64,000 bases of DNA. It comes from Sulfitobacter sp. SK012. GTDB lineage: Bacteria; Pseudomonadota; Alphaproteobacteria; Rhodobacterales; Rhodobacteraceae. The position numbers and the translations under genes were made by a program. Below are positions 27,588 to 36,026 of the stretch, one piece after another (position 1 is the first letter of the stretch; every line of letters starts with the position of its first letter). The stretch spans positions 744,001 through 808,000 of the forward strand of contig NZ_CP025804.1 in assembly GCF_003352085.1 (NCBI RefSeq), in the 5' to 3' direction. A model generated the notes under the pieces. It was not told where the DNA came from. It did not search any database and saw only the letters and a list, made by a program, of their open reading frames with translations.

Positions 27588-27650
27588 TTCAAGGTCTCCT
27601 ATTTTGTGGCTATTTCAGGCCCAATTTAGCCTGCGCATGCCTCTGTGGCA

Positions 27651-27664
27651 TTGATCGAGGTCAA
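27651..27664. promoter_or_regulatory. FNR box upstream of the DUF2892-cytochrome operon
   Basis: TTGATCGAGGTCAA has one mismatch from the FNR palindrome. It is 64 bases upstream of the GTG start at 27587 and just after the stop of the rightward-lying stress-protein gene, which is also read leftward. Confidence 0.8.
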
Positions 27665-27676
27665 GACAGAGGGATC

Positions 27677-28522
27677 TTAGTGGGCCATTAGCACCTGCAG
27701 ATCAGTCTGTTCGATCATCGTCTGTGTGGTGCCACCAAAAACAATCTGGAATAGGCGCGAACGATCAAAAGCACCCATTACGATCAGGTCGGCACCCAAC
27801 TCCTTTGCGCGAAGAGAGATACATTGACCTATTTCAAGTCCGCCGCTGGGGTACTGGGTCACTGTCACTTGGCAACCGTGATGGCTTAGCCAGGCGGCAA
27901 CGTCAGTTCCGGTATCACCGCCGCCATGCTCTGGCGTCATGATCGGATCAAAGCACCCAACGACCACCTCTTGCGCGGCTTTTAAATACGGCAATGCGAT
28001 ATGAACGGCGCGTGCTGCAGGAGCGCTGTTGTCCCAAGCAACAAACACACGCTTGGGGGTCACTGGTGTGGTCGCATTCAACAACAAGCCGACGGGTGAA
28101 CGGAAGAGCACGCCATAGGCGGTTTCGCGCATGAGATCCGATGACTGTCGCAGGTTTGGCGCGATGCAAGCGATATCGGAGACTTGGGCGCACTGGGTAA
28201 CGACATGCTTTATGTCAGCGGCCGCACAGAGGGACGATTGAACGTCTCCTGATACGCCGCTCTTGCTCAAAATGATTTCCAGGTCTTGAACCCGCGAGTT
28301 GAGTGCTCGGCGTGCCGTATCTATCGGCTCTGCCCAGTTATCAGGCACCGCCATGCTTCCATATGCTGACATGCCGTAGGCATAGGCGGGCAGCGCGGGT
28401 AAAAGGCCTAACATCAGGCATTTCAGGTGCGTATTGTCGTGCCCGGCCGCCTCGGCCATGTCTCGGACGATGGCGTCAGGTGTGTCTTGGTCAAGCACAA
28501 ATAAGGTTGTAGTGTTCTTCAT
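27677..28522 (-). CDS. Universal stress protein, tandem-domain type
   Basis: A 281-residue UspA-family protein from the ATG at 28522. The C-terminal domain has VFVAWDNSAPAARA near 160 and the nucleotide-binding GAFDRSR-FQIVFGGTTQTM pattern. The N-terminal domain is diverged. The frame continues open to 29014 only by crossing the promoter region and the opposite-strand cbpA gene, so that extension is rejected. It is divergent from cbpA, with a shared FNR box at 28578. Confidence 0.9.
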   Translation of the reverse strand: MKNTTTLFVLDQDTPDAIVRDMAEAAGHDNTHLKCLMLGLLPALPAYAYGMSAYGSMAVPDNWAEPIDTARRALNSRVQDLEIILSKSGVSGDVQSSLCAAADIKHVVTQCAQVSDIACIAPNLRQSSDLMRETAYGVLFRSPVGLLLNATTPVTPKRVFVAWDNSAPAARAVHIALPYLKAAQEVVVGCFDPIMTPEHGGGDTGTDVAAWLSHHGCQVTVTQYPSGGLEIGQCISLRAKELGADLIVMGAFDRSRLFQIVFGGTTQTMIEQTDLQVLMAH

Positions 28523-28577
28523 GTCCAGTCTCCGTTTAGGGGTTGTAGGCAGTATGGCAGAGCAGATGTTTGGCCAA

Positions 28578-28591
28578 CTGATCTGGATCAA
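28578..28591. promoter_or_regulatory. FNR box between universal stress gene and cbpA
   Basis: CTGATCTGGATCAA has one mismatch from the FNR palindrome. It is 56 bases from the stress-protein start and 61 bases from the cbpA start, so it could serve both. Confidence 0.8.
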
Positions 28592-28651
28592 ATGCTGGCT
28601 TCTAGGACATGTCAAATGTTCGGAGCAGATTACGGATGGGTGCCTGAGTAC

Positions 28652-29593
28652 ATGGACTTCAAATATTATTATAAAACACTCGGTGTCCTGCCGGATGCCA
28701 GCGCTGATGAGATCAAGCGGGCGTTTCGTAAAGCCGCTCGAAAGTACCATCCGGATATCAATCCTGACGCAGATGCCGCATCCAAATTCAAGGAAGTGAA
28801 TGAGGCCTATGAAGTGCTGAAGGACGCCGAAAAGCGCGCGGCCTATGATCAGTTGGGACAGCCTCCGCCGTCGGGTGGTGGTGGGTTTCAGCCACCTCCC
28901 GATTGGGGCAGAGGTTCGGATTTCTCGCAAGGCGCGCCAGACAACCAAGAGGCATATAGTGATTTCTTTGAGACGTTGTTCCGGCGCGGAGCACAGCCTC
29001 ACGCCGGCATGCACGGGCAGGGCGGATCAGACAGTCACGCAAAGATCGAGATCGACATCGCTGATGCGTACACAGGTGCGGCGCGCGTTTTGAGCATGCG
29101 GTCTCCGGTGGTTGGACCGAATGGGAAGGTCTCGCTAAAGGACCGAAATATATCGGTTCGTATTCCCAAAGGTATTTACGAAGGCCAGCATATTCGGCTG
29201 GCAGGACAAGGCGCACCATCGTTGGGCGCGGGGCCGAGCGGCGATTTGTTTCTTGAGGTCACGTTTTCGCCCCATCCGATTTACCATGCGGTCGTCAAAG
29301 ACTTGTTCCTTGATTTGCCAATCACCCCTTGGGAGGCCGCGCTGGGCGGGCATGTGGTGATGCCAACTCCCGACGGCAAAGTTGACCTGCAAATTCCCCC
29401 AAACGCGCGCAGCGGGCAAAAGCTACGCCTTAAAGGTAAAGGTTTGCCGGGAACGCCCGCAGGCGACATCTTCGCCACCCTCAAAATCGTCAACCCGAAT
29501 GTCTCAACAGACAAGGAACGTGCGGTTTTTGAAAAGATGGCCACGGAAATGGACTTTGATCCGCGCGCGCAACTTGAAAGGGCTGCATCATGA
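28652..29593 (+). CDS. cbpA: DnaJ-type co-chaperone CbpA
   Basis: A 313-residue class-B J-protein. The J domain (1-70) has the HPD motif in KYHPDINPDAD. A Gly/Phe/Pro-rich linker (PPPSGGGGFQPPPDWG) follows, then two DnaJ C-terminal beta domains with FLEVTFSPHPIYH and LRLKGKGLPG. There is no zinc finger, as in CbpA. The ATG at 28652 begins the J domain; an upstream ATG at 28592 is less likely. It overlaps cbpM in ATGA. Confidence 0.95.
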   Translation: MDFKYYYKTLGVLPDASADEIKRAFRKAARKYHPDINPDADAASKFKEVNEAYEVLKDAEKRAAYDQLGQPPPSGGGGFQPPPDWGRGSDFSQGAPDNQEAYSDFFETLFRRGAQPHAGMHGQGGSDSHAKIEIDIADAYTGAARVLSMRSPVVGPNGKVSLKDRNISVRIPKGIYEGQHIRLAGQGAPSLGAGPSGDLFLEVTFSPHPIYHAVVKDLFLDLPITPWEAALGGHVVMPTPDGKVDLQIPPNARSGQKLRLKGKGLPGTPAGDIFATLKIVNPNVSTDKERAVFEKMATEMDFDPRAQLERAAS

Positions 29594-29874
29594 GAAAGAC
29601 AGAGCCAGACGTCGATGTCGTCGATATCGTGTCATTGCAGGACCTGTGCCGCTTTTGCCAAGCGGATGAGGCTTGGGTGGTTGAATTGGTGGAGCACGGT
29701 GTTCTCAATCCCAGCGGGACAACAATCCAAAGTTGGCGTTTTCGGGGCCTCAGCATTGTGCGGGCCAAGAAGGCGCGCCGATTGAACCAAGATCTCGGCA
29801 TCAATGCTGCAGGTATCGCGATGGTGCTTGATTTGTTGGACCAGCGCGATGCTATCCTGCGCAAATTGCCCTGA
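29590..29874 (+). CDS. cbpM: Chaperone modulator CbpM
   Basis: A 94-residue MerR-HTH-like protein that in E. coli binds the J domain of CbpA and inhibits it. It shows SLQDLCRFCQADEAWVVELVEHG near 14-36 and the C-terminal GINAAGIAMVLDLLDQ helix. The 4-base overlap with cbpA makes co-translation very likely and supports the assignment. Confidence 0.93.
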   Translation: MRKTEPDVDVVDIVSLQDLCRFCQADEAWVVELVEHGVLNPSGTTIQSWRFRGLSIVRAKKARRLNQDLGINAAGIAMVLDLLDQRDAILRKLP

Positions 29875-29904
29875 TGTGAGCTGTTCTAAAGGTTGGCTGA
29901 GAGG

Positions 29905-30558
29905 CTATTTCTTTAAGCGGCTTATGGATTTTTGATACAGATCTTTGTTTAGTTCAATAAATTGCGCCAAGCTGCTTCCTAGCAAACCCGCGGAATTATG
30001 GATGAGATAGTAGTACCCGGTCGCGCTCGCGATGAGACCGCCGACAGCGTCCACAATCAGGTCCCCCATCGTGTCGTCCAAGCCAGATTTTTGCATGTTC
30101 AACCCGAAGATCATATCCATCGAGAACTCGAATATCTCCCAAGTGGCCCCGATCGTCATGGTGACACAGAAGGTAATGAAGGCGATGGCCGATGGCGGAG
30201 CTGCGAGCCTGTCGCCATCAAAAAGCATAAAGACAAATAGAAACCCGGTCAGCCCAAAACCGATGGCGGATAGCCCATGCAGCGCCAAATCCCACCACCA
30301 TAGCCGCTCGTAAAAATCGAAGGCTTCGCCTAGGAAAATTGACCCGAAGAAGAACAGTGTCGTAGCCATAAGGAAGGGCACCGGCAGGGTAAATGACCAG
30401 CGCGCTGCAAGAATAGGTGGGACAAGTGAGAGGCCCAAAGTGGCCAAGCTGACAAAGGCGAGAGACCAGCGGGACAGACCCAAAGCAACCAATCCAGCCA
30501 ACAAGAGAAGGGCCCAAATCACAAGCATCAGTGGGCTGGTGTTTTTGATCAATTGCAT
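29905..30558 (-). CDS. Six-span membrane protein, DUF2238-like
   Basis: A 217-residue polytopic protein with about six membrane segments and conserved polar residues inside the membrane (DLALHG, GATWEIFEF, DTMGDLIVDAVG). This pattern resembles the YjdF/DUF2238 group, but I hold that only tentatively. The ATG at 30558 is preceded by GAGGGG at a good distance; the ATG at 30567 is too close to it. It is divergent from the endonuclease-family gene. Confidence 0.75.
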   Translation of the reverse strand: MQLIKNTSPLMLVIWALLLLAGLVALGLSRWSLAFVSLATLGLSLVPPILAARWSFTLPVPFLMATTLFFFGSIFLGEAFDFYERLWWWDLALHGLSAIGFGLTGFLFVFMLFDGDRLAAPPSAIAFITFCVTMTIGATWEIFEFSMDMIFGLNMQKSGLDDTMGDLIVDAVGGLIASATGYYYLIHNSAGLLGSSLAQFIELNKDLYQKSISRLKK

Positions 30559-30613
30559 CGGCCGCATCCCCTCAGGGGTTAAACTATACCATTCCGGTAC
30601 TTATATCGAAACT

Positions 30614-31324
30614 ATGACGAACAACGCGATACGAATTGCCAGCTATAATATTCGCAAGGCCCGCGGCCTTGACCAAAGGCGTATGCCAAATCGGATATTG
30701 AGCGTTATTAACACCCTGAGTGCCGATGTTGTAGTGTTGCAAGAGGCCGACAGACGGCTTGGAGTTCGCGAACCGGCATTGCCTCGAATGATGATCGAGA
30801 GCGAAACTGATTTTCAACTTGTTGAGTTGTCGGAGAACGGGATCAGTCTTGGCTGGCACGGAAATGCTGTTTTGGTCCGCAAAGGGTTTGCAGTGTCTCA
30901 TGTCGAGCGATTGAAATTGCCGGGCCTGGAGCCGCGCGGAGCTGTGCGTTTTGATCTCGATATTGGCGCGGGAGTGAGCGTAATTGCGGCCCACTTTGGC
31001 TTGATGCGTCGTGACCGACGGGCTCAGCTGAATGCGCTGTGTGATGCGACGGCCTCCTGTGCGCACACTGTCATTGCCGGGGATTTCAACGAATGGTCGC
31101 AGCACAAAGGGCTTGAGCCCCTAGAGCACGGTTTCGATGTTCATGCGCCGGGTCGAACGTTCCATGCTAGACGCCCAATGGCGGCCCTTGATCGCTTCGC
31201 GCTTAGCGAAGGCATTCAGTTACGTGATGCAGGTGTTGAGCAGGGTGCGCTTGCCAAAGTATCCTCGGACCATTTGCCGATATGGGCTGATATCGATGTC
31301 CCGATGGCCGCGCCTACTTGCTGA
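30614..31324 (+). CDS. Endonuclease/exonuclease/phosphatase-family protein
   Basis: A 236-residue EEP-fold protein with all core motifs: SYNIRKARG near 10, LQEADR near 42, a HFGLMRRDRR block near 128, AGDFNEW near 157 and SSDHLPI near 219. These supply the metal-binding Asn, Glu, Asp and His residues. Such proteins hydrolyse phosphodiesters in nucleic acids or lipids; substrate is not evident. The ATG at 30614 begins right at the conserved domain. The gene ends inside the stop region of the convergent stress gene. Confidence 0.9.
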   Translation: MTNNAIRIASYNIRKARGLDQRRMPNRILSVINTLSADVVVLQEADRRLGVREPALPRMMIESETDFQLVELSENGISLGWHGNAVLVRKGFAVSHVERLKLPGLEPRGAVRFDLDIGAGVSVIAAHFGLMRRDRRAQLNALCDATASCAHTVIAGDFNEWSQHKGLEPLEHGFDVHAPGRTFHARRPMAALDRFALSEGIQLRDAGVEQGALAKVSSDHLPIWADIDVPMAAPTC

Positions 31325-32153
31325 ACATCACAGGACGTTTTGCGTCGCGTAACAAGGCATATGTCGTGGCACCAATAACGAAGTCATAGACCTTTGAGTG
31401 CCCAAAAGCACCAGTGACGATCAAATCGGCACCTCTCTCAAATGCGACCTGCTCCAGCACATCTGATATGGCGGTTTTGCCGTGCTTACGATGCTCCAAA
31501 GAGGGCCGTAATCCGTGCCTTGAGAACATCTCTGCCTGCTCAATCCCGTCGGCGTCTTCCAAGACATCCTGCGCCGCGTCGTTGACCCGCAAAATGGTCA
31601 GCGACGCGTTTTTGTCGGCGACAATCAGAACATCATGGGCGGCGCGCGCGGCTTCTCTGGTATCGCTCCAACCCAGCAGGATATTTTCGCCAATTGGCGG
31701 GCCATCATATCCAAGGGGGACAACAATTACCGGACGGCCACTTTCGCGAATAACCTGAATCTGCGTGTTGCGCTGATCATGACGGTCTAAGTCCTTATTC
31801 TCATGGGCCATGAGGACCAAATCGGCGGCGCGGGCGCTCTCGACAATGCTCTCATAGGCGGACACTGCTTCGGCGCGCACAAGTCGGAACTCGCTTTGGA
31901 AGTCTTCATTGTCGGTATGCTTGGCGAAAACCGCTTTGATCTGTTCGGCTTCAACTCTTTGGCTGTCTTGGAAGGTCGCGAAAACCGGTTCTGGAATATG
32001 TATCGCAATGCCCGGGTAGACCAGCAATGCTTCAACCGTATGGAGCCCGATAAGATGTGCATTGTGTTTACGGGCCAATGGTACGGCGACCTTCAAGAGC
32101 GTTTCGGCATGTTCAGGCGTCGTCAGACAGACGAGGAGTGTTTTCAGTCCCAT
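31314..32153 (-). CDS. Universal stress protein, tandem-domain type
   Basis: A 279-residue protein with two Usp domains. The first starts LKTLLVCLTTPEHAE and the second has ILLGWSDTREAARA near 165 and the ATP-loop pattern VTGAFGHSKVYDFVIGATT near 245. It resembles the stress gene at 27677. An FNR box at 32223 lies 70 bases upstream. It ends overlapping the convergent EEP gene by 11 bases. Confidence 0.93.
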   Translation of the reverse strand: MGLKTLLVCLTTPEHAETLLKVAVPLARKHNAHLIGLHTVEALLVYPGIAIHIPEPVFATFQDSQRVEAEQIKAVFAKHTDNEDFQSEFRLVRAEAVSAYESIVESARAADLVLMAHENKDLDRHDQRNTQIQVIRESGRPVIVVPLGYDGPPIGENILLGWSDTREAARAAHDVLIVADKNASLTILRVNDAAQDVLEDADGIEQAEMFSRHGLRPSLEHRKHGKTAISDVLEQVAFERGADLIVTGAFGHSKVYDFVIGATTYALLRDAKRPVMFSK

Positions 32154-32222
32154 CGGATTTCCTTCTCAAAATCGGTGCGGCAGAGCACGCCTGTACTCAT
32201 AATGCGCCGCTAGGAGACGAGA

Positions 32223-32236
32223 TTGATCGGGATCAA
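32223..32236. promoter_or_regulatory. FNR box upstream of universal stress gene
   Basis: TTGATCGGGATCAA is a perfect FNR palindrome 70 bases before the start at 32153. It lies between that gene and the stop of the FixK-like regulator gene. Confidence 0.9.
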
Positions 32237-32277
32237 TTCTGGCACAATGATCGTAAGAACAATCGACCAAGAAGGGG

Positions 32278-32955
32278 TTAAGCGTGCCCTCCCGATGAAA
32301 GACCCAACAATGCTGTGGGGCGTAAAACAACGATCGTGTGAATGGCATCGATTGCAATGATCCGGCTTTTACGCAGCTGGGTTAGGGTCCTGCTTACGGT
32401 CTCTGTGGTGAGGCCCAAGAAATCGGCGATGTCTGTACGGCCCATTGGCAAGGTAACCTGTCTGTACCCCCCAATATCTTCACCTACGCGGTTGGACAGA
32501 ACAGACAAAAACGAAGACACTTTTTCGACGGCTGATTTACGCCCCAGCATCATAAAGTGATCCTGCATGGCGCTGATCTCACGCAATGCGGCCTGAAGGA
32601 GCTGGTCGTGCAGTTCGGGATCGCCTTCGCCAGTTTCGAGGACAGAGATGCGGTAGGGTTGCAAGCATGCCTCGACTAGGACATCGCAATCTGTGTGATA
32701 CAAACCCTCAGATGGGAACCCAACGATGTCGCCGGGGTATCCGAATGCGATGACCTGCCTGCGCCCGTCTTCCAAGAGGCGGCTCTGCCGCACAACACCG
32801 CTTGTGACCTGATAGAGCCAGCCCGCTTGGTCACCCTCAAAGAAGATGTACGATCCAGCTTTCTTCAGGCTCTGGTGGGTATTTTTGGCGTTTGAACAAG
32901 CGAACGGTAAGTTGGGTGTTGGGTCAATGTGATCGGTTGGGATCGTGACATACAT
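32278..32955 (-). CDS. FixK-like CRP/FNR-family regulator
   Basis: A 225-residue CRP/FNR regulator. The cNMP-like beta-roll (about 30-120) has no N-terminal Cys cluster, so it is not an iron-sulfur oxygen sensor. The HTH (GRTDIADFLGLTTETVSRTL near 170-190) has the E-TVSR helix predicted to bind TTGAT-N4-ATCAA sites, like FixK. GGAGG sits 8 bases before the ATG at 32955; an ATG 15 bases earlier lacks a good site. It may share targets with FnrL and sits near a FixL-like kinase. Confidence 0.9.
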   Translation of the reverse strand: MYVTIPTDHIDPTPNLPFACSNAKNTHQSLKKAGSYIFFEGDQAGWLYQVTSGVVRQSRLLEDGRRQVIAFGYPGDIVGFPSEGLYHTDCDVLVEACLQPYRISVLETGEGDPELHDQLLQAALREISAMQDHFMMLGRKSAVEKVSSFLSVLSNRVGEDIGGYRQVTLPMGRTDIADFLGLTTETVSRTLTQLRKSRIIAIDAIHTIVVLRPTALLGLSSGGHA

Positions 32956-33125
32956 ATCAAGTGCCTCCATCGGGTGTGAGGCTAATTTGGACAGTCCGTG
33001 TAATCTGGACTACCTTTGCTTTATGAGAAAATGTATCGTTTTGTATCACTAAGTAACTGCCAAAATGAACCGGGGTAATTTCCTGCAATCATTGGGCGTC
33101 TCGCGAGGAAACAAGGGCACCATGC

Positions 33126-33875
33126 ATGACTGATCAAACGATTTTGGTCGTTGATGACGATCCCAAGATCAGAACCTTGCTGCGTAATGTCATGGAGGAT
33201 GAGGGGTTCCTTGTCTTAGAGGCGGAAGGCGCGCATGACGCCATGGCACATATGTCTACCCGAGCGATCAGTCTTGTGACGCTGGATATTCATCTGGGCA
33301 CTGATAACGGCATAGAGTTGGCGCGCGACATTCGCCGTACCTCCAATGTGCCTATCATCATGGTAACCGGCAAAGATGACGTTATTGACCGGGTGGTTGG
33401 TCTTGAAGTGGGTGCGGACGACTACATCACAAAACCATTCCACGTGCGTGAAGTTATCGCGCGGGTCCGCAGCGTTTTGCGCCGGACTGGTGACGTCGCA
33501 CCGCCTGTGGAAACAATCGCCTCATCTGCGCCCCGGCAAAACGCCCATTTAAGCTTTGATGGGATGGTCGCAATTCCCGACCAGTTTGAGCTGATAGATC
33601 GTTCTGGTTCGGATTGTGGGCTAACTAGCGGTGATTTCAAACTGTTGGTGATTTTCTTGGAGCGTCCCAAGCGGGTGCTGTCGCGAGATCAGTTAATGAA
33701 TCTAATCGGGGGCCCTGAGTGGAGCCCGCTTGACCGAGTAATAGACAATCAAATCGCGCGTCTGCGCAAAAAGGTCGAGCGTGACCCATCCGATCCAAAG
33801 CTGATCAAAACGGTACGCGGAGTAGGCTACACGTTCGCCTGTGACGTGCGTCGCACCCAACCGCCTGAGGCCTAG
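33126..33875 (+). CDS. OmpR-family response regulator
   Basis: A 249-residue regulator with a REC domain (phospho-acceptor D54 in TLDIHLG, DDD acidic pocket at 10-12, Lys in ITKPFH near 104) and a C-terminal winged helix (SGDFKLLVIFLERPKRVLSRDQL and RVIDNQIARLRKKVE). It is convergent with, and overlaps by 4 bases, the FixL-like hybrid kinase gene, so they are probable partners although not in one operon. Confidence 0.92.
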   Translation: MTDQTILVVDDDPKIRTLLRNVMEDEGFLVLEAEGAHDAMAHMSTRAISLVTLDIHLGTDNGIELARDIRRTSNVPIIMVTGKDDVIDRVVGLEVGADDYITKPFHVREVIARVRSVLRRTGDVAPPVETIASSAPRQNAHLSFDGMVAIPDQFELIDRSGSDCGLTSGDFKLLVIFLERPKRVLSRDQLMNLIGGPEWSPLDRVIDNQIARLRKKVERDPSDPKLIKTVRGVGYTFACDVRRTQPPEA

Positions 33876-35407
33876 CTAAACAGGGCTTGAAGTCTGAATG
33901 CTAGATCAGACTGCCGGTACGGTTTGTGCAGAATATCATAGACCCGCTCGTGAGACATGGCGGTTGTGACGACGTCGCTAGCGTACCCAGAGGTTAGCAA
34001 TACCTTCACGTCGGGGAATTCCGCGACCACCTTTGCGGCCAAATCATATCCGTTCAACGCGCCAGGCATGACCAAGTCAGAGAATACCAGATCCACCTGC
34101 ATACCGTCTTTCAGCAAGGCATAAGCATCATCGCCACTAATAGCCTCTTGGGTGACATACCCTAGGTCTCGAATGCGTTCCAAAGACAACCTTCGCACCT
34201 TTGGATTGTCCTCAACCACCAGAATTGTCTGGCCCTTTCCGCGTGGCAAGCCGTTATTTTCGCCGGATGGTACCTTGGTAGCACCTGCTTCATGTACGAC
34301 CGGCAGCGCCGGAAAATACAACCTAAAACTCGTTCCGTGATTTAGTTCGCTATACAAGGTTATATGCCCTCCGGATTGGCGCACAAACCCGTAGACCATC
34401 GCAAGGCCCAGCCCAGTGCCACCGTGCTCGGATTTGGTTGTGAAGAAGGGCTCGAACGCCCGCTGCTGGGCTTCGACGCTCATCCCCGCGCCGTCGTCGT
34501 TGACAGACAAGCGGACGTAATCGCCAGGAGCAATATCGGTTTCCTGCGCCATATAAGTGTCGTCGATTGTGACGTTGGCGATGGAGACAAGCAGCTCGCC
34601 GCGACCATCCATTGCGTCGCGCGCATTCAGAGCGAGGTTCATCAGCGCCGACTGAAGCTGCACCGGGTCGACCATGACCGGGTCTACCTGCTGCGCAAAG
34701 TCGGTCCGAATGTGGTAGGTGGCCCCAAGGGTTCGTTTTAGGAGCGTCAGGGTATCGCCACAAAGGTCGCGCAGGTCCGTCTTGGCGGGTTTGAGGTTGC
34801 TTTGGCGGGCAAAGATCATCAGTCGTGAGGTGAGGTCGGCACCCATTTCCGCCGATTCCAGCGCTTCTTTGACAAGTGGTGACTGGCGGTCCGTAACACC
34901 GCGCATCTGCAGTAGTTCCAAATTGCCAATGACAACCGTCAGCAGGTTGTTGAAATCATGCGCAATACCGCCCGTCATTTGACCGATCGCATCCAAGCGT
35001 TGCGATCGGGAAAGCGCATCTTGAGTAGCTCTGCGGCGGGTCAGGTCGTGTAGAATGCCGATGAAAAGACGTTGGTCACCCACCTGCGAATGCCCGACCG
35101 AAAGATGCAACGGGAAGACGGTTTTATCTTTGCGTTGCCCTTCAACATCTCGCCCAATCCCGATGATCTTTTTCTCACCGGTTTCAATGTGGTGGCGCAT
35201 AAATCCATCGTGCTGCTTTGCCAATGATTTTGGCATCAGCATTTTCACGTTTTGCCCGATCATCTCAGACGCGTCGTATTGAAAAAGGCTGCAAGCCGCG
35301 GGATTGGCTTGCAGGATTATCCCCGCATCATCCGATACGATCATAGCATCAACGGCCGCCTCTAGAATGGCGTGCAGCAGGGCACTTTCTTGCGTCGTCT
35401 GTTTCAT
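33872..35407 (-). CDS. FixL-like PAS hybrid histidine kinase
   Basis: A 511-residue soluble hybrid kinase with no membrane spans. The PAS domain (about 8-125) contains HDGF at H66 and IIGIGR ending at R86. This 20-residue spacing equals that of the haem ligand His200 and Arg220 of rhizobial FixL, so it may sense oxygen through haem. The HisKA domain has GGIAHDFNNLL (H150), HATPase motifs follow (LNARDAMDG, DDGAGM, GGTGLGLAMVYG), and a REC domain at the C-terminus has its acceptor Asp near 444. The start at 35407 begins near the PAS domain. It is divergent from a stress gene with a near-FNR box between. Confidence 0.88.
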   Translation of the reverse strand: MKQTTQESALLHAILEAAVDAMIVSDDAGIILQANPAACSLFQYDASEMIGQNVKMLMPKSLAKQHDGFMRHHIETGEKKIIGIGRDVEGQRKDKTVFPLHLSVGHSQVGDQRLFIGILHDLTRRRATQDALSRSQRLDAIGQMTGGIAHDFNNLLTVVIGNLELLQMRGVTDRQSPLVKEALESAEMGADLTSRLMIFARQSNLKPAKTDLRDLCGDTLTLLKRTLGATYHIRTDFAQQVDPVMVDPVQLQSALMNLALNARDAMDGRGELLVSIANVTIDDTYMAQETDIAPGDYVRLSVNDDGAGMSVEAQQRAFEPFFTTKSEHGGTGLGLAMVYGFVRQSGGHITLYSELNHGTSFRLYFPALPVVHEAGATKVPSGENNGLPRGKGQTILVVEDNPKVRRLSLERIRDLGYVTQEAISGDDAYALLKDGMQVDLVFSDLVMPGALNGYDLAAKVVAEFPDVKVLLTSGYASDVVTTAMSHERVYDILHKPYRQSDLAFRLQALFS

Positions 35408-35468
35408 TCTTACCCATCGCATTTTTTGGTGAGCCTGCCAAATGCTCGCCGATTTGCGCAAGGGGCAA

Positions 35469-35482
35469 TTGATATTGCTCAA
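35469..35482. promoter_or_regulatory. Near-FNR box between hybrid kinase and stress gene
   Basis: TTGATATTGCTCAA has one mismatch in the second half-site. It lies 62 bases from the kinase start and 98 bases from the stress-gene start. Confidence 0.6.
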
Positions 35483-35579
35483 TGCTTGCCCAAACAGACC
35501 TGCCAAACAGAAAGAAATTCACAGGAGAAACGTATGTGGATCAAAGGCCTCGAACCAAATCAAGAAAAGGATGAACGTG

Positions 35580-36026
35580 ATGTTTAAGGAAATTATTGTC
35601 GGCGTGGATGGGTCGGATACTTCGAAAACGGCAATCGGCATCGCGTGTGATCTGGCAAAGCACTATGACGGGACCGTGACGCTTGTGCACGTCCCTCATG
35701 CCGAAAGTGCTGCGTTTGTCGTCGGCGCAATGGCTGGCTATCACGCAGCAACACTCAAGCCGACACTGTCAGAGATTGAACAGGCCGGGCGCCAAATACT
35801 CGACAACGCGTCCGAGATTGCCGCGGGCACCGGATGTAAGGCTGTGAAAACACACCTGGCCCACGGCGATGCGGTGACCGAGATCTTAGCTTGCGCGGAC
35901 AAAACTGGCGCGGATCTGATCGTGACAGGACGACGCGGGTTGAACGCTGTCTCAAGCCTGCTGCTCGGGAGCACGACGCAACGCATCAATCATTCTGCTA
36001 AGTGCGCATGCCTGTCTGTGGCATGA
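35580..36026 (+). CDS. Universal stress protein, single domain
   Basis: A 148-residue UspA-family protein: FKEIIVGVDGSDTSKTA at the start, VHVPHAES, and the nucleotide-binding TGRRGLNAVSSLLLGSTTQRI pattern near 115-134. The ATG at 35580 has AAAGGA 9 bases upstream; the frame is open further but without similarity. It is the third Usp gene in this 8-kb block with an FNR-type site. Confidence 0.92.
   Translation: MFKEIIVGVDGSDTSKTAIGIACDLAKHYDGTVTLVHVPHAESAAFVVGAMAGYHAATLKPTLSEIEQAGRQILDNASEIAAGTGCKAVKTHLAHGDAVTEILACADKTGADLIVTGRRGLNAVSSLLLGSTTQRINHSAKCACLSVA

Noticed and set aside
27677..29014. A 445-residue reading of the universal stress gene
   Set aside because: The extra 164 residues cross an FNR box and lie opposite the cbpA J domain; the ATG at 28522 starts the family-like sequence.
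29932..29945. TTGATACAGATCTT as an FNR site
   Set aside because: Only one half-site is intact, and it lies inside the 3' end of the DUF2238-like coding region, away from any promoter.
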